Shown here piece by piece: positions 43,699 to 52,161 of a stretch of 64,000 nucleotides of DNA. Made by a program: the position numbers and the translations under genes. Position 1 is the first letter of the stretch, and the number at the start of each line of letters is the position of its first letter. The stretch covers positions 62,001 through 126,000 of the forward strand of contig NZ_OCMT01000002.1 in NCBI RefSeq assembly GCF_900215335.1, read 5' to 3'. The DNA is from Pedobacter xixiisoli. Lineage in GTDB: Bacteria > Bacteroidota > Bacteroidia > Sphingobacteriales > Sphingobacteriaceae. The notes beneath the pieces were generated by a model. The model was not told the DNA's origin and ran no database searches. It saw nothing but the letters and a program-made list of their open reading frames with translations.

Positions 43699-44274
43699 TC
43701 AAAAAAACATAAGGATAATAGATCTTCCAAGCTTGACTTTCAAAATTCTAAGCGCATTTGTAATTTGTTTGGAGACGTTATGTTCCGATGTTTCCAGTAC
43801 CGCCGCAATCTCCTTGTGAGATAGATGTTGCTTTCTTGAAAGCTCAAAAATATGCCTCATTTTTGAAGGTAAAGTCACTATCTGTCTTTCTATATAATCT
43901 GACATCTGCTTCTCCCTAATTAAAAAATCAGTGCTTTTTGAACTTTGCAGGCTATAGCTTGCCAAAAAATCAACATACCTATTTCTCACTTTTTGATGGG
44001 CAAAATAATCAAGCATCCTATTTCTCATTGATGTAAACATAAACGATGAAAAATTGCCCTCAACCGATAAGCTTTCCCTACGATGCCAAATACCAGTAAA
44101 CTGCTCTTGTACAAAATCCTTCGCCAACTCCTCATCCCGCAACTTCTTATAGGCAAACACAAACATCAATTGGAAATACCGATCATAGATTTCGGTATAC
44201 GCCGCAGCATCCCCTTCCCTTAAAAAGGCAATCAATTCATTATCCGAAAGGTTTTGATAAACAGGCATGCTCAT
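43699..44274 (-). CDS. ECF sigma factor of the SusC/FecR system
   Basis: 191 aa from ATG 44274 (ATG 44268 is the next choice). Region 2: AYTEIYDRYFQLMFVFAYKKLRDEELAKDFVQEQFTGIW, then NFSSFMFTSMRNRMLDYF. Region 4: LPSKMRHIFELSRKQHLSHKEIAAVLETSEHNVSKQITNALRIL. The longer frame to 44415 runs through a structured RNA leader and has no sigma similarity, so it is rejected. The start codon lies inside a 9-bp hairpin, so translation is probably controlled. Confidence 0.9.
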   Translation of the reverse strand: MSMPVYQNLSDNELIAFLREGDAAAYTEIYDRYFQLMFVFAYKKLRDEELAKDFVQEQFTGIWHRRESLSVEGNFSSFMFTSMRNRMLDYFAHQKVRNRYVDFLASYSLQSSKSTDFLIREKQMSDYIERQIVTLPSKMRHIFELSRKQHLSHKEIAAVLETSEHNVSKQITNALRILKVKLGRSIILMFF

Positions 44275-44292
44275 TATCTGGTTATAATGAGC
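44269..44292 (-). promoter_or_regulatory. hairpin sequestering the sigma start codon
   Basis: A perfect 9-bp stem GCTCATTAT / ATAATGAGC with a 6-nt loop. On the minus-strand mRNA the ATG at 44274 lies in its 3' arm and the second ATG (44268) directly at its base. A closed hairpin should hide the start from ribosomes. Confidence 0.7.
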
Positions 44293-44329
44293 CTCAAAAA
44301 ACAAAGGGAAACAGCAATTGTAAATACAA

Positions 44330-44433
44330 TAGGGCCGGTAACCCGCAAAGTCAAAATGTACCGTTGGCTCTGGTAAGCCACCTCTCCTTTCGAAGAGGTT
44401 TCCATACATTTGCATAAGCGAGCACCGGCCCTA
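44330..44433 (-). ncRNA. branched structured RNA in the sigma-gene leader
   Basis: Read as minus-strand RNA: closing stem UAGGGCCGGU / ACCGGCCCUA (10 bp); then CUCGC / GCGGG (5 bp with one G-U); then CAAAUGUA paired with UACAUUU-G (bulge); then a junction with CCUCUUC-GAAA-GGAGAGG (7 bp with one G-U, GNRA tetraloop) and UGGCU-UACCAG-AGCCA (5 bp). The two G-U pairs become C-A mismatches on plus and the GAAA loop exists only on minus, so the RNA is on minus. CCCTA upstream (44446-44442) can pair with the 5' arm of the closing stem, an alternative fold. I do not recognise a known family. Confidence 0.65.
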
Positions 44434-44534
44434 CAGTTATATAGGGTGCGGATACTCTACTTACACTCACATGGAAATTTACCAGATTTACGGTGTGAGG
44501 CTCGTAAGCAATCCTTACGTTTAGATAAGAATTA

Positions 44535-44567
44535 CAAATCTATTTATTTTTTTACTCTATTTGTCAA
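44535..44567 (-). promoter_or_regulatory. candidate promoter of the sigma gene
   Basis: TAGATTTG (44542-44535), an exact TAnnTTTG, with TTG (44567-44565) 22 nt upstream, slightly long. Transcription from here gives a leader of about 250 nt before ATG 44274. It also contains hairpins CGTAAG-CAATC-CTTACG (44502-44518 region) and CTCACA / TGTGAG. Confidence 0.5.
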
Positions 44568-44732
44568 TATAATACAACTCAATTTCTTCTCACCTGTGAG
44601 ACAACGAGTTATTCAAATATAAGTATTAACAGGTCAAAAAACAAACGATTTGTATTTTTAAAATTACGTATCGTATTTTTTAGTTTAAAAAAAGTTATTT
44701 CAACCCGACCTTAGGTGTACAGCATTACATAC

Positions 44733-45047
44733 ATGGGGAATTGGAAAAATAATGATTTTGAAATATCTACTGAATTAGCTTCTATTGCTTTGTTATTTGA
44801 AGCAAAAAAAGTTAAACGCATGTACGATATTGCTGGATTATTTCCCACAAAGATTTCTCGACTGCTAGGCATAAATTCAGATAGATATTCTGTAAAATTA
44901 TCTAATCCCGAGAAATTCTCTGTTTTCGAAATCTTAAAGCTCGCTTATATTCTAGGACTTGATCCTAATTTAATTCTAGATGTAATTCAGATTGAAACAG
45001 AAACTCTGGTAAGTAAAAAGATAAAGCAAAAATCTACCTCTGCATAA
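44733..45047 (+). CDS. small putative HTH protein
   Basis: 104 aa from ATG 44733 (MGNWKNNDFEIS). Helical, with MYDIAGLFPTKISRLLGINSDRYSVKLSNPEKFSVFEILKLAYILGLDPNLIL, which looks like an XRE-like fold (helix, turn, PTKISRLLG, and a terminal LGLDPNLIL helix). No close family recognised. An A/T-rich gap separates it from the sigma leader on the opposite strand. Confidence 0.5.
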   Translation: MGNWKNNDFEISTELASIALLFEAKKVKRMYDIAGLFPTKISRLLGINSDRYSVKLSNPEKFSVFEILKLAYILGLDPNLILDVIQIETETLVSKKIKQKSTSA

Positions 45048-45161
45048 AGCTGATTCCAAAACCTAAAAAGCTCAGCAAAAGGATACCAATTATTATTTCT
45101 TTCCAAATATAGATTTCGTTGTTATCTTTAGCAATAATCAAAGACGTTTTTTTGACCCCAT
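45034..45161 (-). pseudogene. small membrane protein frame interrupted at an A7 run
   Basis: From ATG 45161 the frame reads MGSKK, then hits a stop unless one base is gained in a run of seven A (minus strand). After the shift it encodes TSLIIAKDNNEIYIWKEIII... with one TM helix to a stop at 45034. Either a small gene with an indel, slippage at the run, or chance. It follows the XRE/TM gene by 14 nt. Confidence 0.25.
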
Positions 45162-45175
45162 TGAAGCGACCCTTG

Positions 45176-45658
45176 CTATTCGCTGACTTCTTTGTCAATT
45201 TTCAGGTCAAACCTGTGAACTATTTTAACTTTTATATACCGCAACACTAAATAAGTGTAAACACAGGTAACCACTGCCCAAAACATCAATAGCTCAAAAG
45301 TTGTCTCCGGAAAGGTGGGACTTTGGGCCAAAAACGCACTGGCAAAAAGCACAGCACATATGCCAAGCAAAATCACGACCACGAAGAATTTAGATGTCCC
45401 CGTCTTTCCATTTTGAAATGCACGTCGGTCCATAATTAAGGAAGGTTCCATCCTCAAGTCCGTCGGTGGAATTTCGAATTCCAATGCAGTGGCCAAAGAT
45501 CGTAGGGTAAAGGCTCGTGGGCAAACCTCGCCGCTTTCGATACGCTGGACTGAGCGTAGGCTCAAATGGGCAAGTTCGGCCAGTTCGAGCTGTGTGTAGT
45601 TCTTAGCAAGCCTGGCCTGCTTGATCAGGTGTGCTATTTTTTGTTTAGGATCTTCCAT
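45176..45658 (-). CDS. XRE regulator with C-terminal membrane helices
   Basis: 160 aa. N-terminal HTH_3 (IKQARLAKNYTQLELAELAHLSLRSVQRIESGEVCPRAFTLRSLATAL), linker, then two TM helices (FFVVVILLGICAVLFASAFLA; TFELLMFWAVVTCVYTYLVLRYI). Membrane-tethered XRE proteins of this type often neighbour transport or protease genes. It is divergent from the CPBP protease gene (93-bp gap) and may respond to membrane state and regulate it. Confidence 0.85.
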   Translation of the reverse strand: MEDPKQKIAHLIKQARLAKNYTQLELAELAHLSLRSVQRIESGEVCPRAFTLRSLATALEFEIPPTDLRMEPSLIMDRRAFQNGKTGTSKFFVVVILLGICAVLFASAFLAQSPTFPETTFELLMFWAVVTCVYTYLVLRYIKVKIVHRFDLKIDKEVSE

Positions 45659-45751
45659 TGCAATGCGACATTCTTACGCCATTTGCCATCTGCGTCAAAT
45701 TCGTAATTGCAAAAATAATATTTTCGGTGCTTAAACCCTTAAAAAAAAAAC

Positions 45752-46447
45752 ATGCTAGGAATCCTTATCCTGATGGCGCTGTCCTATATACTGTTGCACT
45801 TTACCAACAAGCAACTGAGCCTTTCGACACTCCTTCATACCAGCAAAACATTCACAACATTGGCAATTGGACTTGCCTGGCCCATAATCTATTTTTGTAG
45901 CTATGAATTACTTTTAGGCTGGCTGGTAGCCAATCCGTACGTACTCAACAGCACATTCACACTCTCACAGGGAATTGCAACGGTACTCTATATCCTTCGT
46001 TCGGTAATTTATGAGGAGCTGATTTTTAGGGGCGCCATATTTTTGGCAGTTTGGAAAAAGCTGGGATCTAGACCAGCCATTTTGATTTCCTCGTCCTGCT
46101 TTGGCGTGTATCACTGGTTCGCCTGGCAGGCATTTGGCAGTCCTATGCAAATGGCAACCATCTTCCTGATGACAGGTTCAGTAGGCATGGTCTATGCCTA
46201 CGCCTTTGTCAGAACGAAGGGCATGTACCTGCCGATCGCGCTACATTTCGGAGCTAATTTCACTAATATGCTGATATTTTCTAAAGATAAGCACATTGGC
46301 CTACAATTGCTGTTCAAAAGATTTGCCAACGAACCAGTGGTCCCACACCCGATGATCGGACTGGCCATGATCGCATTGCATTTTACGGGCTATCAAATAT
46401 TTACTTTCTTATTGACCCGGTGGCTTACCTATCGAAAGCAACCTTAA
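45752..46447 (+). CDS. CPBP-family intramembrane metalloprotease
   Basis: 231 aa with about six TM helices. Motif 1 YEELIFRGAIF (EExxxR), motif 2 SCFGVYHWFAW, motif 3 LPIALHFGANFTNM: the three conserved blocks of CPBP (Abi/CAAX-type) proteases. Substrates include membrane-anchored peptides. Divergent from the membrane-bound XRE regulator. Confidence 0.9.
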   Translation: MLGILILMALSYILLHFTNKQLSLSTLLHTSKTFTTLAIGLAWPIIYFCSYELLLGWLVANPYVLNSTFTLSQGIATVLYILRSVIYEELIFRGAIFLAVWKKLGSRPAILISSSCFGVYHWFAWQAFGSPMQMATIFLMTGSVGMVYAYAFVRTKGMYLPIALHFGANFTNMLIFSKDKHIGLQLLFKRFANEPVVPHPMIGLAMIALHFTGYQIFTFLLTRWLTYRKQP

Positions 46448-46573
46448 AGTATTCCGATCAATTAATCCGGCAAATGCGTTGTGAAGTGTTTAATCCCTTT
46501 AGCCTGTGTTAAATATCATGATTACATAGTTCAGGAATAGCTGCCCTACATAGCAACCTACTACCTCCATTGT

Positions 46574-46729
46574 TTATTCGTCAAGCCCCACATCGCTCAC
46601 ATTTTCCCATATCCTACGAATTGCTTCATATGTTGCAGGGTTGGGAGATACGACAGGATTGAAATACCGATCAATTATCTTCTTCGCATAAACAATAACT
46701 AAATTAGGATTTGTACACCATCGAATGAG
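46574..46729 (-). pseudogene. 3' fragment of an unrecognised gene
   Basis: A 51-codon open frame without an ATG, from just after a TAG to a TAA at 46574: LIRWCTNPNLVIVYAKKIID, then RYFNPVVSPNPATYEAIRR and IWENVSDVGLDE. The translation looks coding, so this is probably a C-terminal remnant. The family is not recognised. The flanking bases are otherwise without genes. Confidence 0.35.
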
Positions 46730-47226
46730 CTAGGCATGCACTAGCTAATTAACCAAAGACTTTCGAAAATGGTAATGGGTATACGTCCCCATCGGCACAC
46801 CAGAAAACATCATGGCAAAAGGAATAAACATCTTATAAGATACCCATGATCTTATGGAGATCTTCACCCCTATTTACCTGCGAAGGCTACCAGACAACCA
46901 GCTTATTGGCGTCATAATAGCACTCCAACCACAAACTTGTAGCTAAAATGCCAGCACTAAATTGCTGTAAGATGCTATTTCATAATTACCGTCGTTCTCG
47001 ACACCTTTCAAGCCTAGAAAAATTTCTACATTACATCTTTCAAAATAAAATACTTTATTACCAAAACAAAACTTAACGATTGATGTTTCCATAATAGATT
47101 TCAGGAAGTAGTTCAAGAACACCTTAAAGATTTCCGTTTATAGATTAACATTAGTAACTTCCCCGCTAATTCACAAATTCAAACATCTGATAGGTATAAC
47201 CTAAAAACTTAAACTGATCAATCCAC
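46730..47226. other. gap before the stressosome operon
   Basis: About 500 bases. No open frame with coding character on either strand. It must contain the promoter for rsbR, but no clear TTG-N19/21-TAnnTTTG pair stood out. Confidence 0.4.
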
Positions 47227-48102
47227 ATGTCATTTAATCTTGCAAAATTGCTAGAAAAACAAAAAAAAAACATCCTAGAGCTTTGGATGAAAAACCAACT
47301 ATCTGATGAAGGTCTTCGCGAAGACCTGATCAGCAACGAAGAGCTCCGTAGTCAATCTGAGGAATTGGTCAGTTCAATTGTAGCTAACCTCGGCAAGTCT
47401 GATGTGAGCAACCTTGATGACGAAAGCTGGAGTCCAGTGATCGAGATTTTAGGCGGCATTGCTATCACTAGAGCACGCCAAGGCTTTAGCCCACGTGAAA
47501 CCGGTAGGTTCGTGTTTTCTTTAAAAGAAGCCTTATTAGAAGTCCTCCAGAAGGAGATTACGAATGACCCCGCATTACTTTTTCAAGAAAGTGTTAAAAT
47601 AAACAAGCTGATGGACAACCTTTCCATCGTTACTTTTGAAACATTTATCAAAGGACGTGAGGAAGTTATTCTACGACAGACTGACGAAATTGCTGAAATT
47701 TCTACACCAGTCATCAGAGTCTGGGACGGTATTCTGGCGTTGCCGATCATCGGCACGCTTGACAGCCAACGCACACAGATCGTGATGGAAAACCTTTTAC
47801 AGGAAATTGTAGAAACAGGGTCTAGTATTGCCATTCTCGATATTTCTGGCGTACCTGCAGTAGATTCTCTCGTTGCCCAACACCTTATTAAAACGGTAAG
47901 TGCAACTAGGTTAATGGGGGCTGAATGTATCATTAGTGGCATCAGACCAGAAATTGCGCAGACCGTTGTACATTTGGGCATTGATCTTTCGAGTATCATT
48001 ACAAAAGCAAGTTTAGCTAGTGCTTTAGCCTATGCCTTTAAAAGCTTGAAATTAGAAGTCAGAAAACAATCGTTAAACACCAATCATAGACAACATGGAT
48101 AA
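47227..48102 (+). CDS. RsbR-like stressosome protein (STAS)
   Basis: 291 aa. N-terminal helical sensor domain (LLEKQKKNILELWMKNQ, ISNEELRSQSEELVSSIVANL, FSPRETGRFVFSLKEALLEVL; an RsbRD-type sensor) and a C-terminal STAS domain (~165-275: LALPIIGTLDSQRTQIVMENLLQEIVETGSSIAILDISGVPAVDSLVAQHLIKTV). Forms the stressosome core with RsbS and captures RsbT. Overlaps rsbS by 8 nt. Confidence 0.9.
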   Translation: MSFNLAKLLEKQKKNILELWMKNQLSDEGLREDLISNEELRSQSEELVSSIVANLGKSDVSNLDDESWSPVIEILGGIAITRARQGFSPRETGRFVFSLKEALLEVLQKEITNDPALLFQESVKINKLMDNLSIVTFETFIKGREEVILRQTDEIAEISTPVIRVWDGILALPIIGTLDSQRTQIVMENLLQEIVETGSSIAILDISGVPAVDSLVAQHLIKTVSATRLMGAECIISGIRPEIAQTVVHLGIDLSSIITKASLASALAYAFKSLKLEVRKQSLNTNHRQHG

Positions 48103-48505
48103 AATTCCTATTCTTCGGATGGGAAACTTTTTACTGGTTACAATCCAAGTTGACCTGTATGATCGTTTAGCACTGAATCTAGAAGCTGACTTGGTACAAA
48201 TGGTGAACAAAACTGGTGCAAAAGGAGTACTCATTGATATCTCGGCAGTGTCTATTGTAGACTCTTTTATGGGACGTATCATCGGAAATATCGCGAGTAT
48301 GTCTAAAATTTTAGATGCTGAAACCGTTGTGGTAGGCATGCAGCCCGCTGTTGCCATTACCCTGATCGAACTAGGCCTTCCATTGAAAGGTGTACAAACG
48401 GCATTAAATGTAGAACGTGGGATGGATTTGCTGAAAACAATGATTGATGAATCGCCAATAGAGGACGAACAGGAATACCCAGAAGATGATCCTTTCGCTC
48501 AGTAA
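48095..48505 (+). CDS. RsbS-like STAS protein
   Basis: 136 aa, a lone STAS domain (KIPILRMGNFLLVTIQVDLYDRLALNLEADLVQMVNKTGAKGVLIDISAVSIVDSFMGRIIGNIASM). The D-S-F motif after the ISAVSIV strand carries the Ser phosphorylated by RsbT in RsbS proteins. An acidic tail (EDEQEYPEDDPFAQ) follows. Overlaps rsbT by 20 nt. Confidence 0.9.
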   Translation: MDKIPILRMGNFLLVTIQVDLYDRLALNLEADLVQMVNKTGAKGVLIDISAVSIVDSFMGRIIGNIASMSKILDAETVVVGMQPAVAITLIELGLPLKGVQTALNVERGMDLLKTMIDESPIEDEQEYPEDDPFAQ

Positions 48506-48899
48506 GGATAACATCGAAGTGGTCAGGGAACAGGATGTTGTCCTGCTCCGCAACCGCGTGAAAGAGGTGGCCGTAAAGATTAAAATGGGCTTGTTGAACC
48601 AGACAAAACTCATCACAGCTGCAAGCGAGCTTGTTCGAAATATGCTACGCTACGGAAATGGCGGAACCTGCCTTATAGAAGTGGTATCCCGTGGCCGCGA
48701 TAACGGAGTTCGCCTGACCTTTAGCGACCAAGGTCCCGGAATAGCAGACATTGGCCAAGCCATGCGTGATGGCTTTTCTACCGGGAAAAGTTTAGGTCTT
48801 GGTCTGCCTGGTTCCAAACGTTTGGTTAATGAATTTGACATTAAAAGTAAAGTGGGAGAAGGAACAACAGTGATGATCTTAAAATGGGCAAATGGTTGA
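48486..48899 (+). CDS. RsbT-like serine kinase
   Basis: 137 aa, HATPase fold: AASELVRNMLRYGNGG (N box), FSDQGPGIADIGQAM (G1), SLGLGLPGSKRLVNEFDI (G2) and VGEGTTVMILKW. All ATP-binding boxes are intact. Phosphorylates the STAS proteins and is released to a downstream target. Overlaps the next gene by 8 nt. Confidence 0.9.
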   Translation: MILSLSKDNIEVVREQDVVLLRNRVKEVAVKIKMGLLNQTKLITAASELVRNMLRYGNGGTCLIEVVSRGRDNGVRLTFSDQGPGIADIGQAMRDGFSTGKSLGLGLPGSKRLVNEFDIKSKVGEGTTVMILKWANG

Positions 48900-49899
48900 T
48901 TCAACACATATAAGGCTGGCGGCAAGTGACCGTAGCTATTTTTCACTGGTAAAAAAAGAGATACGCCGTAAAGCTATTGAAATAGGCATCAGCGAAAAAC
49001 GTACCGCCGAAATAGATCTCATCGTTGCAGAAATTACCAGTAATCTATACAAATATGCCATCGATGGAGAAATCTTAGTGGGTACATTCAACGGTGCTGG
49101 CAATCCATATATAGAGATTATCTGCATTGACAGTGGTCCTGGTATCATCAACACGAACCGGATGCTGCAAGATGGACTGTCTACCACTAACACCTTAGGC
49201 CATGGCCTCGGTAGCATTAAAAGGCTCTCAGATGTTTTTGATATTTATTCCCTGAATGGCTGGGGCACGGTTTTGTTGAGTCGCGTATATCTCAAGATAC
49301 CGGGCAAACCCACCTCACCTTTGGATATCAAATCCATTGTAATTGCCAAACCAGGAGAAACCACCTCCGGTGATGGTTTCATGATGAAAGAAACCAAAGT
49401 TGGCTATAAATTTATGCTCGCTGATGGACTTGGACATGGCCCTGAAGCCAATGCCGCCATCAATGAGGCGGAGAAATATTTTAGGGCATTTCCAGATGAG
49501 GACCCTGTCGAGACCTTACGGTTTTTGCACCAATCGATCAAACGCACTAGAGGCATGGTAGCCAATGTTGTCTGTTTTAACCTCAAATCCAAGCTGTGGA
49601 GCGCCATTGGAATTGGCAATATTGGCGTACGCTGGCTCGGACCAAACGTCTCTAAGAACCACATGTCCTATAACGGTATCGTTGGACACAATATCCCCAA
49701 TACGATGAACACACAACAGTATCCCGCAGAATTATACAATCAAGTGGTACTGGCTTCCGATGGGATCAAAACCAGGTGGGACATTGCCAAATACCCTATG
49801 ATACAAAAATGCGACCCTTCCATATTGGCTGCCGCAATTTATAAAGACCACGCCAGACATACAGATGATATGTCTGTAGTAGTTATCAAATATAGATGA
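48892..49899 (+). CDS. fusion: RsbT-like ATPase plus PP2C-type phosphatase (RsbX-like)
   Basis: 335 aa. Residues ~5-135 are an RsbT/RsbW-type HATPase (IVAEITSNLYKYA, IDSGPGIINTNRM, TLGHGLGSIKRLSDVF). Residues ~145-335 are a PP2C/SpoIIE-like phosphatase: GFMMKETKVGYKFMLADGLGHGPEANAAI, VVLASDGIKTRW and DDMSVVVIKYR. The phosphatase half fits RsbX, which resets the STAS proteins. The ATPase half is a Bacteroidota-type addition. It overlaps the kinase gene by 4 nt. Confidence 0.85.
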   Translation: MVDSTHIRLAASDRSYFSLVKKEIRRKAIEIGISEKRTAEIDLIVAEITSNLYKYAIDGEILVGTFNGAGNPYIEIICIDSGPGIINTNRMLQDGLSTTNTLGHGLGSIKRLSDVFDIYSLNGWGTVLLSRVYLKIPGKPTSPLDIKSIVIAKPGETTSGDGFMMKETKVGYKFMLADGLGHGPEANAAINEAEKYFRAFPDEDPVETLRFLHQSIKRTRGMVANVVCFNLKSKLWSAIGIGNIGVRWLGPNVSKNHMSYNGIVGHNIPNTMNTQQYPAELYNQVVLASDGIKTRWDIAKYPMIQKCDPSILAAAIYKDHARHTDDMSVVVIKYR

Positions 49900-51095
49900 G
49901 CATGAAAGATGTTGTAAGTATCACACTGGAAAATGAAATGGACCTCATCCTGGCCCATAAACGGACCATGAAAGTCGCCGAAAAAATTGGACTGACTACC
50001 GCTACCCAAACGGTATTCGCCACTGCGGTATCAGAAGTAGCCCGAATAGTCATTGAACATACCCATCTAGGCGTTCTGAAAGTAGGCATTGGAGGCGAAA
50101 ACCCAAGATACAGTCTTTCGGCTTCCATTGTTTTTGAGAGCATTACAGACCTATCAAGAAATCATGAAGGCTTTTTCTATGCGCAAAAACTCGTGCCAGA
50201 ATTCAGTTTCAATATTGCCCAGGGCAAATGTATCATTGAATTAGCCACGGGCTTGCCCCGTTCACTGAAGGTAGACCAAACCAAGATCAGGAGCCTGCAG
50301 GATTTTTTTAAGAGCGAGCCCCCAATCAATGCTTATGAGGAGATAAAGAACCGTAATAACTACCTCAGTAAGGTAACCAACGAACAGGAAATGGAAATCC
50401 GGCAGGAAAAATTGATCAATGAAAAGAAAAGCGAGTTCATATCAATCGCCAGTCATGAGATTAAAACGCCCATCACGGTGATCAAGGCCTATACCCAGAT
50501 GCTACAAAAGCTCAAATTCAAATGCGACCCAAAGGTAATCCCAATCCTGGATAAACTTGACCAACAGACAACCAAATTATCCACGCTTGTCCAACAGCTG
50601 ATGGATGTCTCCCAAATCGAGAACGGCTCCCTAGTGTACAGCATGAAAAAGTTAAATATTCATGAATTTCTCACCGACGTTGTCGCTATGCTGAGCCATG
50701 TGCACAGCAACTACCATATCAAGTTGGAACTCGCTGAGCCGCATTTCGTCCATGCAGACCGTTTGAGACTTGAGCAGGTACTGACCAACTTATTAGGCAA
50801 TGCGGCCAAATATTCCCCGATTGACACCCAAATCACCGTTTCTTATCAGGTCATGGATCACGAACTGGTCATCGCTATCAAAGATCAGGGGCAGGGCATG
50901 GAAAAAGATTCGTTAGAAGCCATTTTTCAAAAGTTCTATCGCAATGCGGAAGTGGAAGCCACTCACCCCGGTCTTGGAATGGGTCTATATATCACTTCCA
51001 AAATCGTCGTCGACCATGGAGGCAAAATCTGGGCTGAAAGCCAGCGAAATATCGGTTCTATTTTTTATGTCAGCCTGCCACTTGTAGTTGATTAG
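49896..51095 (+). CDS. histidine kinase with N-terminal degenerate RsbT-like domain
   Basis: 399 aa, no TM. Residues 1-~135 align in layout with the RsbT-type domains before it (LENEMDLILAHKRTMKVAEKIGL, AVSEVARIVIEH), but the N-box Asn is missing (SEVARIVIE instead of SELVRNML) and no G boxes remain. A coiled linker follows, then HisKA (SEFISIASHEIKTPITVIKAYTQML), N box (NLLGNAAKYSP), DQGQGM and GLGMGLYI. The degenerate front may dock to the stressosome and couple it to phosphorelay. Continues with a response regulator 107 nt downstream. Confidence 0.85.
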   Translation: MSMKDVVSITLENEMDLILAHKRTMKVAEKIGLTTATQTVFATAVSEVARIVIEHTHLGVLKVGIGGENPRYSLSASIVFESITDLSRNHEGFFYAQKLVPEFSFNIAQGKCIIELATGLPRSLKVDQTKIRSLQDFFKSEPPINAYEEIKNRNNYLSKVTNEQEMEIRQEKLINEKKSEFISIASHEIKTPITVIKAYTQMLQKLKFKCDPKVIPILDKLDQQTTKLSTLVQQLMDVSQIENGSLVYSMKKLNIHEFLTDVVAMLSHVHSNYHIKLELAEPHFVHADRLRLEQVLTNLLGNAAKYSPIDTQITVSYQVMDHELVIAIKDQGQGMEKDSLEAIFQKFYRNAEVEATHPGLGMGLYITSKIVVDHGGKIWAESQRNIGSIFYVSLPLVVD

Positions 51096-51202
51096 AACGG
51101 TAAGCCAGTATATTGATTCCAAAGTATCGGGTAAAATACCTGAAATTAGACAGACTCAAACAAAGCCTACCACAACCCGTTGTACCCCTATATTCCTATC
51201 TT

Positions 51203-51562
51203 ATGAAAAAACATGTTTTTGTACTTGAGGATGATGATGGTCTAAGAGAGCTTTTTACGCTATTGCTCGAAGCAGAATCATTCAAAGTCGATACCTTTCC
51301 TACCGTCGAAAGTTTCAGAATTGGGCTAGCTCAGCAGCAGCCAGACTTAATCATCATGGATGTGATGCTACCGGACGGGAATGGCCTGGAAGTGTCGATA
51401 GCAATTAGAGCGGACCAAAGAACCAGCGGTATCCCTATCATCATGATGTCGGCACATCGTAATTTTAACCAGGACAAAGGCAATTCTCCTGCGGAAGAAT
51501 TTATTGCCAAACCTTTCGACGTAGATTACCTGTTAGAGCGTATCAATCACTATATAGGTTAG
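51203..51562 (+). CDS. single-domain response regulator
   Basis: 119 aa from ATG 51203; the longer frame from 51113 has no receiver similarity in its first 30 residues. Receiver motifs: EDDDGLRELF, DLIIMDVMLPDG (phospho-Asp), PIIMMSAH and EEFIAKPFDVDYL. No output domain, so it acts by protein interaction. Likely phosphorylated by the kinase before it. Confidence 0.9.
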   Translation: MKKHVFVLEDDDGLRELFTLLLEAESFKVDTFPTVESFRIGLAQQQPDLIIMDVMLPDGNGLEVSIAIRADQRTSGIPIIMMSAHRNFNQDKGNSPAEEFIAKPFDVDYLLERINHYIG

Positions 51563-51830
51563 GTACCCGATGAACGACCCAGGGGAGCACACCAAAGCTT
51601 TAGCTAAAAGGAAGTGCTAAGGGTCGATGTGTCCAGCCAAATCTGACCAATGATTTATATCCAATATTTCGTTAATTGCCTGAAATGTCATCATTACAAG
51701 TGAAAGCGAAAATCAGACCATGTTCTAATGAAGCTCATTCCCATGAGCACCCGATCGTCCTTGATTTTATTCTTAGATATGCAAAATCTTGTTTTGGAAT
51801 ATCGCGGAAATTGTGTTACCCCCCCTCCCA

Positions 51831-52040
51831 CTAGCGCAATATAAAATAGCGAGGATCTCCAGTCAACCGCTCGCCAGCATTTAATATTTCGTCAATGAAT
51901 TTATCAGCTAATCTATATTCCTCACTCCTAATCGGAGCTTTCGTGCAAACTCTTATACAAACTTCTCGAAAGTCCTTTATTTCTTTCAGAAACTCGGCGC
52001 TATCCAAATCACTAAAATGTCTCTTTGATCGTCTACTCAT
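51831..52040 (-). CDS. small unrecognised protein
   Basis: 69 aa from ATG 52040 (MSRRSKRHFSDLDSAEFLKEIKDFREVCIRV...). Polar helical protein, no TM. Standing alone in a non-coding neighbourhood; coding character modest. Confidence 0.4.
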   Translation of the reverse strand: MSRRSKRHFSDLDSAEFLKEIKDFREVCIRVCTKAPIRSEEYRLADKFIDEILNAGERLTGDPRYFILR

Positions 52041-52161
52041 TTTTATACATTTTGCATAAAGGTAAAACAAAACCTTAAAATACTAAAAAAATTAGCAAAA
52101 ATATATTTCAACTATTGTTCATCTCCATTAATAAAATCCATAGTTTAAGGAATATATCACA

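Noticed and set aside
44275-44415. 47-residue N-terminal extension of the ECF sigma factor
   Set aside because: It would be encoded by the structured RNA stems, has no sigma-factor similarity, and region 2 starts properly after ATG 44274.
44330-44433. c-di-GMP-I riboswitch call for the structured leader
   Set aside because: The 3' part (GCGGGUUACCG) resembles the end of class I c-di-GMP riboswitches, but the conserved GGCAAACC and ACGCAAAGCC core is absent and the branching differs, so I leave the family open.
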